From Eunapius fragilis (taxonomy: Eukaryota > Porifera > Demospongiae > Spongillida > Spongillidae): 64,000 bases of DNA. Below the pieces are notes generated by a model. It worked only from the letters and a program-made list of their open reading frames with translations, was not told the DNA's origin and did not search any database. Both the position numbers and the translations under genes were made by a program. Location of the stretch: the NCBI GenBank assembly GCA_963681505.1, contig OY811973.1:13933402-13997401 (forward strand). The letters run 5' to 3'. Numbering within the stretch: the first letter of the stretch is position 1; each line of letters starts with the position of its first letter. Positions 1 to 17,300 of this stretch are shown here, in pieces.

Positions 1-620
1 TGCAGCCTCTGTTAGTTAAAGCAGCCTAGGACTACAGCCACAGGAGATGGCAAAGCCTCTGTTAGTTAAAGCAGCCTAGGACTACAGCCACAGGATATGT
101 GCAGATGGTAAAGCCTCTGTTAGTTAAAGCAGCCTAGGACTACAGCCACAGGATATGTGCAGATGGTAAAGCCTCTGTTAGTTAAAGCAGCCTAGGACTA
201 CAGCCACAGGGTATGTGCAGCCTCTGTTAGTTAAAGCAGCCTAGGACTACAGCCACAGGAGATGGCAAAGCCTCTGTTAGTTAAAGCAGCCTAGGACTAC
301 AGCCACAGGATATGTGCAGATGGTAAAGCCTCTGTTAGTTAAAGCAGCCTAGGACTACAGCCACAGGGTATGTGCAGCCTCTGTTAGTTAAAGCAGCCTA
401 GGACTACAGCCACAGGAGATGGCAAAGCCTCTGTTAGTTAAAGCAGCCTAGGACTACAGCCACAGGGTATGTGCAGCCTCTGTTAGTTAAAGCAGCCTAG
501 GACTACAGCTACAGGATATGTGCAGATGACAAAGCCTCTGTTAGTTAAAGCAGCCTAGGACTCCTGCCACAGGATATGTGCAGACCTCTGTTAGTTAAAG
601 CAGCCTAGGACTACAGCCAG
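1..620. repeat. 50-58 bp minisatellite in a COPA intron
   Basis: About 11-12 tandem units begin with GCCTCTGTTAGTTAAAGCAG followed by CCTAGGACTACAGCCACAGG. The linker between these cores varies (GATATGTGCAGATGGTAAA, AGATGGCAAA or GTATGTGCA), so units are about 50-58 bp. The array touches the left window edge. It lies downstream of COPA exon 17 on the minus strand, so it is inferred to be intronic. Confidence 0.9.
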
Positions 621-753
621 GACACCAATTAACGTCTAACGCAATTAATCGGTTATACACATGCAAATGACACACATGAGAACATAACACCCACACCCAC
701 ACACCCACACACACACACACGTATCACACACACACATCACCATGATGCCTTAC

Positions 754-6496
<5,743 letters not shown>

Positions 6497-6936
6497 GGTG
6501 CTAATGTGATGACGGTATGGCAACAATCACTATTCACACACACAAGTCCCCGGTCACAATAAAAATAATAAAAATTACACGAACATCCGCGGAAGCGTTC
6601 ACAAGAACCGCTGATGCATAATTGAAACATACGGTAGCCCGTGGTTTATAGTTTATTAATAAAGGTATATGCACTGCACGCAGAAATAGAGTTTACTTGA
6701 GAACAAGATAATTTCAAAATCGTATAATATATGCATAGAAAAACGCGGCCTTTTCTTTCCGGGGCGTTGGTGCACTGACTCATGCACTGATCAAGGAGTG
6801 GGAGACGTTGCTCTTTCTAGTTATCCTCACGTGCATAATGAAAGAACCGGCATTGACATCGAGGCAAGGATTTAGGAATGACTTTCGGAATTGAGTCTGG
6901 GGTCGAGACATTCGATTTGGCGCCAAGTGTGTTCTA
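6497..6936. promoter_or_regulatory. Shared upstream region of divergent COPA and SWI5
   Basis: The COPA ATG (6496, minus) and SWI5 ATG (6937, plus) are 440 bp apart head to head. A bidirectional promoter is inferred from geometry alone. I see no convincing TATA box at fixed spacing to either start. The segment includes AT-rich stretches (e.g. around 6720-6735) and a GC-richer block near 6745-6770. Confidence 0.55.
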
Positions 6937-7536
6937 ATGGCAGGCATATTGCGCGACGAAGACACAAGGCTCGCGATGGAATACGTTAATCATATGAATG
7001 AGCCAAAGACTTTGCAAGAAATAACAGAGGCCCTCGGCGGGAAACTCGCCACACACACGGTAGAACAAGTTTTAGAGTCCCTGATACAAAGTAGAACAAT
7101 AGAAGCTAGACTAGTCAAGACGACGGAACATGTTAAGGTATTTTGGAGATGTCGAGACGTGAAAGAGCGTTCGACGACCCCCGCGTCGAGTGCCAAGAAG
7201 CCGTATCCGCGAACAAGACTCCCCTTCAAGTCACCCGCCCGCATAGAGACGTCACCGGGGTTCAGTAGAGGGGTCGGGCCCGCCACGCAAAAGGAAGCGA
7301 ACGGATCGACAGACGAAGTGGAACGCATGAAGAAGGAGCTGCAGGAGATTCAAGCGGAGATAAGGGAACTATCACGTGACTACAGCGAGGGTGAACTCCA
7401 ACGGCACATCGACAAGCTGCACGAATACAACGAGATAAAGGACGTGGGGCAGATGTTGATAGGGAGGGTGGCTGAACTGCAGGGCACCACAACGACCGCC
7501 CTCTACGGGCAGTTTGGACTCAGTGTTGAGGATTAG
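6937..7536 (+). CDS. SWI5: SWI5-type recombination mediator with an N-terminal winged-helix-like region
   Basis: Single-exon 199-residue protein with a verified ATG. The C-terminal 60 residues carry the SWI5 signature: a coiled coil (about residues 125-150) followed by HIDKLHEYNEIKDVGQMLIG and a terminus ending LYGQFGLSVED. SWI5 pairs with SFR1/MEI5 to stimulate RAD51 strand exchange in the nucleus. Residues 1-72 (AMEYVNHMNEPKTLQEITEA through to VKVFWR) look like helix-helix-wing. This resembles small winged-helix DNA-binding domains and I do not recall it in textbook SWI5. The middle (about 75-120) is basic and Ser/Pro-rich, so probably disordered. The SWI5 call is firm; the N-terminal fold is inference. 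Confidence 0.88.
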   Translation: MAGILRDEDTRLAMEYVNHMNEPKTLQEITEALGGKLATHTVEQVLESLIQSRTIEARLVKTTEHVKVFWRCRDVKERSTTPASSAKKPYPRTRLPFKSPARIETSPGFSRGVGPATQKEANGSTDEVERMKKELQEIQAEIRELSRDYSEGELQRHIDKLHEYNEIKDVGQMLIGRVAELQGTTTTALYGQFGLSVED

Positions 7537-7839
7537 CATGTGACGTAAAGATGGCGTATGTTCTAATTGGTACGTACTAACTGTACAGTCAATAGTTAAC
7601 TAGTTTCTATGTTGGCAGAGAGCTAAACAACATTAGTACAGCCTCCGTATTATCTGTGTCTATGGCCAGTTGAGTAATGCTCTGATCCACCCCGTTGCTA
7701 GAGCCATGGAGCTCCCACCTTCTTAACTGCCTTTAGTGTATGTTTATTTATTCTGCCAAACAGTAAGATTAAAGAAATGAACACATACATTACACATGCA
7801 TATTTTACACTGAGACAAACTTTAGTATGACAATTACAT

Positions 7840-7926
7840 ATTTGGGAGTAGCTCCATCTTTGATCCATATTTGGGAGTAGCTCCATCTTTGATCCATATT
7901 TGGGAGTAGCTCCATCTTTGATCCGG
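7840..7926. repeat. 28-bp tandem triplicate
   Basis: Three copies of CATATTTGGGAGTAGCTCCA plus TCTTTGAT lie just 3' of LRAT paralogue 1. The corresponding region of paralogue 2 lacks them, so they arose after that duplication. Confidence 0.9.
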
Positions 7927-7973
7927 CACTCTGGCTGCATGCATACAGCACGTTACCATCAGAATGTGCGACA

Positions 7974-8708
7974 TTAATAATGCATTTTCTGTTTTTTCAG
8001 TAGGATGCCATTGAATGAAACAGCACCAGTGCTGGCGAGGCCAACTAGACTGCCAATTGCACTGCCAATCACGGTCCCAATCGGACCCACGGAGGTGCCA
8101 ACAATGCCTCCCACAGCAGCTCCTGATCGACCTGCCGATAGAATTTTAATTGTTTCAGCAGTTGCCCTACTTCCCTGTGAACTCTTTTCATTTGAAGTAA
8201 GAGCCCAGTTGACAAAACTTTCGCAGTTATTGAAGAAAACATTGTACTCCATTTCCCCCAAGCGTGTCCGTGCGTGTTCTATAGCTTCATCAGTAGAATG
8301 AAGCTGTTCGCTTGGTGGGGTATAGGTTAGAACCTCCAGTTTAGCTCCATCTTTAATGATGTAATCTTCTTCCAGTACCGTTCCAGCTTTTCCCTTAGTA
8401 CCATGACTGATTGAATTGTGTGAGACATTGAGTATAGAGAACCCCCTCAAATTTCTGACTGTGTAGTGAATAACTTTCAGTGTACATGTTCGGCCATCAT
8501 TGAACTTGTCAGCCACAAGCATATGATGGTTATAAAACTTGCCCACCACTCTGATATGATCACCTGCAATATCAAGCATGACATTTTTTTGACTGATGCA
8601 CATATAATGGACGTTCACTTTTGGGGATGGGAGAAATAACGCGTTATAACATGCATGTTTTAAAATTATAGGATTGTCACTGCATGATGCAATGATCTTC
8701 GTTCTCAT
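7974..8708 (-). CDS. LRAT-domain protein, paralogue 1
   Basis: The open frame of 244 residues has a verified ATG. Residues 50-160 form an LRAT/NlpC-P60-type fold: GDHIRV with FYNHHMLVAD (His region) and NNCESFVNWAL (catalytic Cys region). Family members are thiol acyltransferases or phospholipases acting on lipids at membranes. The C-terminal 50 residues are a glycine-zipper hydrophobic segment (GGIVGTSVGPIGTVIGSAIG), probably membrane-embedded. Compared with paralogue 2 at 35.0-35.8 kb, the first coding exon is missing and the former intron is read through in frame (KVNVHYMCISQKNVMLDIAG before DHIRVV). The N-terminus may therefore be new, or the gene may be decaying. The downstream flank is also duplicated. 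Confidence 0.75.
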   Translation of the reverse strand: MRTKIIASCSDNPIILKHACYNALFLPSPKVNVHYMCISQKNVMLDIAGDHIRVVGKFYNHHMLVADKFNDGRTCTLKVIHYTVRNLRGFSILNVSHNSISHGTKGKAGTVLEEDYIIKDGAKLEVLTYTPPSEQLHSTDEAIEHARTRLGEMEYNVFFNNCESFVNWALTSNEKSSQGSRATAETIKILSAGRSGAAVGGIVGTSVGPIGTVIGSAIGSLVGLASTGAVSFNGILLKKQKMHY

Positions 8709-9544
8709 ATTAGTAGTTACAGAATGGCATTGACGCGCTTCCTCCCCCCTCCCCCGTATAACACCTCATCCATTGTTTAGTTACACAAATCACCATGTTG
8801 CTGTATTGCCGCCTCGATACGTCAAAGTGCCCGAGCCCCCCCCACCCTTCGGCTCGATTGCCTCATCCACTTGATATTGTGTGTGTGTAAATATATATCA
8901 CAACATATAGATGATTTTTTAACACGCGGTTTATGACGGACGCGGGGAAATCTTGATTATTATTTCCTCCTATAGTGGTTTGTATGATTATTCTTGCAGT
9001 ATTTCCTATTTAAAACTCAGTACGTATTTGCGACTGCCCTATGGAGTTTTATACAGGCTCGTATTGTCGGACAATTCCACAAACATGCTGCGTAAGGTGG
9101 TCTTTGTTTTTCTTTGCACTTCCTGGTCGATCGCACTACGTATACCACTGTATTGGTTTTCGGTGTATAAAATTGTTGCTTATAACATTCACTTTTGCAT
9201 CCATTTATTAAGTATATAGGCATCAGAACTGTATGGTCGCCCAGCTAGTAGGCTGGAATGACGTAGGAACACAGTCATGTATTCATGCACCAATATGATA
9301 TCATAGCTTTGCAGATTTAATCTAAGAGATTTATTCATTTTCGCACCATTGACACCTTTATAGAATTAATGAGGCAGCTGCTTTTGGTCTTTGGTAATGT
9401 CCCCCACTTGATAAGCCTGTCCTCCTACCAGTGGCTGGCTTGGTGGCCATTTCATGGCTGGAGTGTTGATTGACTTTGCTGGTCCATTTCTTTGGTAAGA
9501 ATAAACAACTATTATTGTATCATATGTATTGCATCTGTATGTGT
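8709..9544. other. Intergenic, no gene recognised
   Basis: Short GC-poor stretches with a C-run at 8839-8846. Open frames here are short and have no recognisable domain. Some sequence near 8690-8710 resembles 35,870-35,897 upstream of LRAT paralogue 2, marking the edge of that duplication. Confidence 0.5.
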
Positions 9545-9800
9545 ACAAGTAAATAAAAAACATTCTCTATGAGAAAGTTGGTGGCATATAGGATTTGAAG
9601 GCAATAGTGGTGTAAAAAGGAAGGAAACAAGGGTCTAATAATAAGGGAAAATGGAATAGTCCTATATTTAGCACATGAACAACATACTATATCCTACATA
9701 TAGAAATGTGCTAAATATAGGACTATTCCATTTTCCCTTATTATTAGACCCTTGTTTCCTTCCTTTTTACAATACCATTGCTTTCAAATCCTTTATGCCA
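9545..9800. mobile_element. Foldback MITE, family A copy 1 (right end decayed)
   Basis: Begins ACAAGTAAATAAAAAACATT followed by CTCTATGAGAAAGTTGG, runs about 125 bp, then returns as its own reverse complement (core CCTATATTTAGCAC / GTGCTAAATATAGG). The last 30 bp or so of the right arm have diverged. It is non-coding and transposition in trans is assumed. Confidence 0.85.
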
Positions 9801-9931
9801 TTCCCACCCCCCAACCCCCCCACCTTTCTTGCCATAGTACATATTTGTGTGACCATACATCCTGTGCTGTTCTCCAGTGGGTTTGAGTGTTCCGTTTAAT
9901 ATACAGCTCTATCGATGTAAGCTTAAAGCAG

Positions 9932-10535
9932 ATTGCTGTAACAGAGTCTAATCAGAGCCTCTTAAAAGACACAAGGCGGAGTACAGATAGCCTCGATGAT
10001 GCAAGCCACCTTGAAATGTTGGAACTCCCACACGTCCTAGAGGACAGCAGAAGAACCACGAGCGGTGAAGATTCTGGAAGCACAATCCCCCTTGGAGACA
10101 GCAGGAGTGCGACCCCTCTTAAAGAAGCAGTGGGGGCTCAGACCCCTTGTAAGTGCACCAGTAGCAGCCTGGTCCATCTTGAAGTCACAAGGACCAAGCT
10201 TCATTCCAAGGACATTGCAAGAATAGGAGGAGCAAGGTAAGGATGGGGGTGGGGGGGGGGGGGGGGGAGGAATGGAGGGACCTACCACACAGGATGGTGG
10301 TTAGGAAAGGACCGTGGTGGAGAAGAGGTCCACGAAAAATTCTGTGTGTGGGAGGTGGGAGAAGGAGAGGTTGTTAGGGCCAGAGTGAACATCACAATAA
10401 AAAGCATGAATTAAGGTGCTTGCTACTTTTTAAATGTGGCTTTTTTTCTCCCTCTCTCTGTGCAGCCTAAGAGACAGTGGAGTGGATATAGGGAGCACTG
10501 GTGACATCAAGATGGCTGGAACGTCGATAGTGTAG
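9932..10535 (+). CDS. 3' exons of an unrecognised Ser/Asp/Arg-rich protein
   Basis: The frame is open from 9887, with no ATG at its start. It ends at donor AGCAAG|GTAAGG (exon end 10236). After a pyrimidine-rich tract, TGCAG|CCTAAG opens a last exon (10466-10535) that keeps the frame and ends in TAG. The encoded tail includes SLKDTRRSTDSLDD, LEDSRRTTSGEDSG, LGDSRSATPLKE and a final SLRDSGVDIGSTGDIKMAG. It has imperfect internal 'L-x-D-S-R' repeats and no known domain. The 5' limit is uncertain: the AG at 9930-9931 fits the phase but has a poor pyrimidine tract. Upstream exons, if any, were not found. Confidence 0.5.
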
Positions 10536-11815
10536 GAACCTCCTCTGCCCTTTCAACCGATACATGTCTGCGCAGTGCATTATAACACTGCTCACTTCAC
10601 TTATACGTACAATCATTATGTTCAGATATACTTATTATATATACTCGCATATGTATTCTTACATGTATGTATCCAATGCATAACATTTCTGGTATGTACA
10701 TGTATGTAGTTATTTATTCTGGTCATGAAAATGAGTACTAGATAACATCAAGTGGACCAACACGCAACATATCTCATACACGACTGTATACACAATAGAT
10801 TCCTGTGTTAATTAATAATTTGCCTCGACCTATTTTTAACGAAAGCCAATACCATCAATGAATAATTAATGAATGATTATATAATTAATGGCAGGATTTT
10901 AGTCATTGGGTCGGGGGCCGAGACCGATATAGAGCTGGATAAACAGAAATCAGGCCATACAGTATTGCCGACATACGGTAAACCACTCATACTCTTTCAA
11001 CAAAGAGCACCAAGCAGCAAAGCATAGTTTCACAATCAGACCTCACATCTATTTGTTAAACTAGACAGATGACATCACAGTTGCGAATGGATTAAGGAAC
11101 ATGACCCGTATGCATTAGGTGGCATACCTTGGCTGCTGACCCATCAGCCACACCCACTTACAAGCTAATATTTATAGCAGAGCAGTGATCATGAAGTCAA
11201 GAATAGCAGTTAAAAAAAAGTTTACATCCACAGGCTTGTTTTTCATGCCAGCCATGTCAGTGATTGTCAATGATCAAGATTTCAAAATAAATAAATTGAG
11301 ATCAGTATAGAAAACTATACTCAGTGGTTGTCTACCATATATTTCTTCTCAATAATGCAAGGATTGACAAGCTTTTGATCAGCCATTTCATGCCGGTGTG
11401 TGACCCTCCATCACTCCATCGACCCAGCTGGTACTTGGATTCAGTGATATTTTCTTTTGTATGCATATGAAAGTAAGGATTGGGATATAAGTTTACGCAC
11501 AAATTGAATTAATTCGTTAAACACGTACACACGTTAAAAAACTTTACGATGCAACCTACGCGCATGCGCAAAATGTTCCTTTTATCGCACATCGTGATTA
11601 GATTTGAAATTTTTGTCCCTCGTGAATCTTAATTTTACTGGGAAGCGATGCAACCGAAAGCAAGCCACAGGTTTCATGTACCAACGGATCTAATGATAAG
11701 GCGAGTTGTACTCCGTCTGACTGCATTTCATGTGTAGTATTTCAGTTGAAAGCGCGTGTATTTGGCTGATGCAGCTTCATTCTCTATGTCTTCTTCAGTA
11801 TAGTTCCTAAAACCG
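10536..11815. other. Intergenic, AT-rich
   Basis: No open frame or domain is seen. A G-run of about 18 is at 10250-10267, inside the preceding intron. Otherwise it is simple AT-rich sequence with no obvious transposon ends. Confidence 0.5.
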
Positions 11816-12085
11816 TCATTTGTATTGAAAGAGCATTACAACATCGGTTACTGCTTCGTGTGGTGCTGGTGGGACCTTGTCTCGAGAACCTGTTGGGATT
11901 TGCAGGGTCACACAAATGTCTCTGGTCGCCAGGGAACCGCTGAGATTGCAATCTGTTAGCGCTGCCTTCAGCATAGCCAGCATGTCATTCATTGTCCGTA
12001 AACACTCCTGGGTATAATCCCCATGCAGTGTGTTACAAACACCCGTACATCCACTGCGAGCTACTTTGGTGTGACTTTGAACTAC
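11816..12085 (-). other. 89-codon cysteine-bearing open segment without ATG
   Basis: Between stops at 12086-12088 and 11816-11818 the minus strand is open for 89 codons with protein-like composition. It contains GCTGVCNTLHGDYTQECL, MNDMLAMLKAALTDCNLSG and TRDICVTLQIPTGS. It has no ATG at its start, so it could be a terminal exon or a decayed fragment. No domain is recognised. Confidence 0.3.
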
Positions 12086-12348
12086 TCAGTTCGTACCTAC
12101 ATGTTTGTATTGGTACTTATTGGGCCACGACACTGGTTATCTCGCTGTTGCTTCCCGAGCAGTTGCCCAGCACCGCCTGTGTAGACCAGAGCATTGTCCG
12201 GCGCCTGTACAGTCAGAATCGCTTCAACAGTCCGTAATGCTCGTAGGCCGCATGTATTATTCGTTAGTTGTTTTATAAAACTGTTAACACAAATGAAAGA
12301 CATCCTCAACCTAGCTATGCATTGTCTAATTATTAAGAATAGATCTAA

Positions 12349-12593
12349 ATATGGGGGTCGAGGCAGCGAAAAGGGACCTAGCGCATATTACAAAAATTTT
12401 CAGGAAAGGAAGGGGCATCAAAATACACGCGTGCAATAAAAATGTAAAAAATTCCGACAGGACCCTGTAACTCCATGATGGACAGACTAATTTCCAGTGC
12501 GTAAGAAATATGTTATAGAGGTCATAGGTGTCTCTTTGAATATAAAAACTTGAAAAATATGCCCTTTCGCTGCCTCGATCCCATTAATAGTCC
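12349..12593. mobile_element. Small TIR element (MITE)
   Basis: Left end GGGGGTCGAGGCAGCGAAAA and right-end reverse complement GGGATCGAGGCAGCGAAAGG are terminal inverted repeats about 245 bp apart. There is no ORF. Target duplication is unclear. Confidence 0.7.
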
Positions 12594-13718
12594 GTGCACC
12601 TGCTGACACTGGTTTGAGTATATTTATACGCCATGATTATAGCTATATAGATGAATTATTAAACGGGGGCTTGCTAGCTGTACCGTACGTAGCTGTACCA
12701 TAATTGTACTGTACGGTAATTAGCTTTGAATTTGTAATTGGAGGGCAAAATATGGTAATTGATTGGCAAAAATGGTGGGCTCGCCTCCTTTTAACAATTC
12801 CCCGAAATCATGTATTTCTAATTGATTTTTACCCTACTGCCCAGCGCAAAAGATTCTTACTCCTCGATTCGTTGGGCCTAGATTTGAAAGTGAGGATTAT
12901 ACTAACCTTGGTGTTGTGACGGCTCAGATTTTTTTTTTTGTTGTTGTTGCTGCAGCAGACCCTGAGGAAGAACTACTGTAACAGTTTTAATGCATAGATT
13001 TTGTACTTCGTGTGTGAAATTTCAATTAAAATGTCGAGGGGTGGGGCTGGTGGGTTGGTGAGTGCTGCAAAAGCGGACAGACGGGAAATAACCGTCATAT
13101 CATAACGTTAACTATAACATCAGTAATTGCATGTCACAAGATATTAACTATAAGAATTTAGATCGTGCTGGGCGTCTTATTTTTTGCATGTAGGCCATGC
13201 AGGGTTGGTTAAATTCTAGTTTCTGATCCCATGAAATATTGTTCGGGTTACATTATTCGGCTTACATGAAATTTTAGTCCGTGTTAAATGGCTCCAATAA
13301 TTACACAAGTGAACGTGCAATGCATCCTGCCGCTCAGATGCTTTCAAAAGCTCCCCCATCTCCAACATCTGGGTCGTCAAATGTAATCTTTATTTACCAT
13401 CAGCCACATCTAGGATTCTACACCTCAGGTACATGCATGCCAAGCTGTGGAAGTAGCAACTAGCTCTGAATACCCCTTGGATTGGGTTAAAATCTGTTGC
13501 ATTAATATCGGTCCTGGATTTGACTTTGCTCCTGTCATACGCGAACTATGTTTGCTTGCGATGGTGTTTCATTGTCCATTTCAAAATGTAATAGAGGCTG
13601 TTTTCTAAGACACGAGGTTTCTCACCGATCCCCTGTCAATAGAACAAATCTTTCTGAGGTTATCTCGTACCCAGGCCCAGGTTTCTGTACCGATGATGTA
13701 ATCCATCCGCTATTACAC
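12594..13718. other. Intergenic, no gene recognised
   Basis: AT-rich, with a short T-run then GTTGTTGTTGCTGCAGCAG at 12930-12960. No credible exon pair was found. At 13,680-13,710 a short segment (CGATGATGTAATCCATCCGC) matches a dispersed motif also present near 24,125 and 59,210. Confidence 0.45.
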
Positions 13719-14237
13719 TATGGAACGCCGTTTGGGTCAAAATTGATCACATCTGTAATTCGATCAAATTTTTTGGATCGACGTAATTTTCTAACCGATC
13801 ATTTGCATTCGACGCTTTATCTCATTCGATCATGCGGATTCGACACAAAATTCTTTTTGATGGGATTAAATCGATGGTTGATGATCGATCGATCGATCAT
13901 TCGTCGATCGATCACCGATCTGGATCATTCGATGGGGAACGAGGTGGTACGAGGTTAGGCTGTTACCAGAATAGGTATACCGAGACTTGGACTGGAGTAA
14001 TAATAGTCTTCTTCGTTGCACAGAAATGGGCTTTGCAGCTATGAAACTAGTGGGGCGGCAGAGCTTTCTTAAGCGGAACATCCCTAAACTTATATAAGCG
14101 CCTCGCTCGTTTCGATGAAGAATGGTATGGAGGAGGTGTGAGCATATAGTTTAGCGTAGCTGTAGAGCTCTACGTGTTTTTGTGTGTGCGCATTCAAGTG
14201 TTGTAGGCCAATGTGTGTATAGATTAAGGTCTTTAAT

Positions 14238-14241
14238 CTAG

Positions 14242-14274
<33 letters not shown>

Positions 14275-14312
14275 CGCGTGCGTGTGTGTGCGTGTGCGTG
14301 CGCGAGTGGGTT
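14238..14312. repeat. GT microsatellite at the inner end of the left arm
   Basis: (GT)n with GC interruptions. It is mirrored by (CA)n at 22,750-22,836 at the inner end of the right arm, so both belong to the inverted-repeat structure. Confidence 0.85.
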
Positions 14313-17300
14313 GGTACCTCTAGATATATTTAAAGCTCTGTGTGCATTTTAATGGGAGACGTAGGCGTGTATGAGCCTACATATGGATTGGTGCCACCTT
14401 CCTTGTGAGGGGTGTGGGGGGTTGGTGGCAATACATGAAAGCATCCAAAAGGACCTCTTATCAATAGAGGAACAAAAACTGTTGTGTGGATGTGGTATCT
14501 GGACCCACGCCCATGATACATGTACATATGGTATACATATGCCATGCAGACATATGAAAAGGCCTACATATGCATGAGCGCTCCCGCCACATGCCTTCCA
14601 TGGTACGTATCCCCTTCCCAGATCACATGACAATTGGTGCAGCGTCGCCTGTGCACGCCAACTTAATAATAGCACCTGATAGATACATGTACATGGACCA
14701 ATATTGACCACAACAACCACAAGGCCGTAGTAAGGGGGGGGGGGGGGGCTTGGGGGGGCTTAAGCCCCCCCAAAATTTTGGTTCAGCATATTATTTATAA
14801 TAGGATACACGTTGATGAACATTATAGTACGCGCGGTACCACATTGTACACATTCCGGTATTGCAAGCCGCCCGTAAATTTAGAACGAGGTTAACCGTTG
14901 ATCAATCCGCAATGCATCGTTTTATCAAGATCATGAATATTAATTAGCCCCCCCAAATTTTTGTGATTGACTACGGTCATGAACCACAATCCAGCACAAC
15001 GAACACATCCACCACTAAAATCCACATATACACCTCCACAACATCCCAACATCACTTACAACAAAACAATACACAATCACACAACACACAGGGCTGGGCA
15101 GGGGCTCACATACACCTACATTTTAAAGGAGATGTGCCCACATCTCCTTAAGGAAAAAGCCCCAGTGGAAAAACCTCTAATAGGAAAAAATACACCATAC
15201 ATTGGGGAAAAACCTCTAACTAGCACTGCCCAGCCACATACAACAACAAACACATTCAGTCTACAAACAGTCCAACAGCTGCAGCCTTCTCTGTGCCCAG
15301 GGGTCATCTGTCATCGGTCTCTGCTCTTGTAAGAAGACACACACAATGCTACCCTTTGGCAAAAACAGAGAATAAACAAATAAAAGTAAAAATTTCTGGT
15401 GCATGCCGTGCACGAACGCTTAGACTGAACAACAGTCTCCAGCAACTGCTTTTACCAGTGCTGTCAGCTGCCACTTAAAGCTGCCTCCGCCAATCATATG
15501 GAGAAATGGCCCATACATCGGCGGTCATCTTGCATTTTATTTCAAATTGACTTCTAAACTAAAAAAATAAATAAATTAAAAATTGGTCTGAATTTGAATT
15601 TTGTTTTTCAGTGCGTTGTAAGTATGCAACGTTATACAAAAATCAAGACAAAAATTTAATTACTATCGCAGGTAATTATAATATTCAACACTCCCGTTAG
15701 CTTCAATAACTCCAATAAGCAGCATTTCGTTAATAAACTCATATCCACATGCACCCCAGGCCAGCCCCACCTCATCTGACGAGGGGTGGATGTGCATCAA
15801 TTAGCACAACATAGACGACCAACCACATTTTTGTAAAGGTGGGTTATGTACAATTGCGGATTGTTACTAAGTGCAGAATGGCATATTGTTACTCTTACAG
15901 AAGTGGCGGATATGCATCGGTACTATGCTTACATATAGTACACGTCACGTTCACCATAATACTGATTGTTTAAACTTAATGCACTGACACCGATGGGGGC
16001 CGGGGACTGTGATCGCATATTGTACTCCTTCCAGCCAATCAATTTGCCCCCCCCCCCCCCCCATAATTCAGGAACCGCAGTATACCCCGCAATCATGACC
16101 TCATCCTTTGATCAACCTGTTTGTACTGTCTGAAAGTACTGCACATATAGCCGTATAAAAGTTAGGAGCGCATATTCATATGGGCCTAATAGAGGTAGTC
16201 CGTGCTATGAAAGGAACGGTGCGGCTTAAATTATTTAATGCTTGAGTATCCTTTTTGCTTATGTGTCTTGTGGCTTCTTGGGGTGCATAAATTTGTTACT
16301 GGGACAGGGGTTGAACTCTAACAGGCATTTATTAGAAGGGGTTGGGGGTGGGGCACCATTGAGTCTCAAAGGGGAAGGGGGGGGGGGCACGGCCCGTGGG
16401 TGCCCATGACTCCAAGTTCACAAAACACACAGTCACACTCAGAATTCTATATTGCTCACCCAACACACCAAATAACATTTTTCACCCCCCAACATGAGTG
16501 TACACTCCCAGCATACACAACTATATCACCCCCCATCAGCATACACACTCACCTCATATTCTCCACTAACCACATACCAGTATACACTAGCAACAGAGTA
16601 TACATTCCCAATGACCCTACACACCAGTATAGATGGGGCGGGAGTGCCCTACACCTACCTTATTTTTGCCCCTCTTGGCAATGAAGGTATAACAAGTTAC
16701 ACAACCCATGCACAGAATTGGCTCGCTTGGTATAAAGTCCTCCTAAAAGTTTCAACTTAACATTTATCTCATCCCCCCCCCCCCCCCCCCCCCGATGTTT
16801 TTTCTCGATGATGGATCGTGTCACTTGTTATCCCTTAATAACAACATGTACACACCAGGTTACCCCACAGGCACACCAGCACAGCGTATAGCTGGCCAAC
16901 CACCTAACCTACACATTGTTAGACCAACATGAGTTTAATTCACACACACACTCACACACCAATAGCTCTACACATCACACACCAGAACAGTGAGCATAAC
17001 AGTGAACAGCACAGTCAGTCCCACACACTGGGTTTCTTTGGATAAAAACCTTAGAGGGGGAATTTTAAAAATTTGCTGCTAAGGCAACTCTCAGGTTGTA
17101 TCACTTATTGCCAAGGGGCAACAATACAGCAAATGCCCCACATGCACCCCATACACCAACTCATATGTACACCAAAGGCATGCACTACAAGTAACAACAA
17201 GATAACATATGCAGTTCCCTTCATACATGTACCCATAATTCTACATGCGGTGTGTTCCCCTATCAGAGGTCATCTGCCCCACATAAAGGGGTAGTGATCA

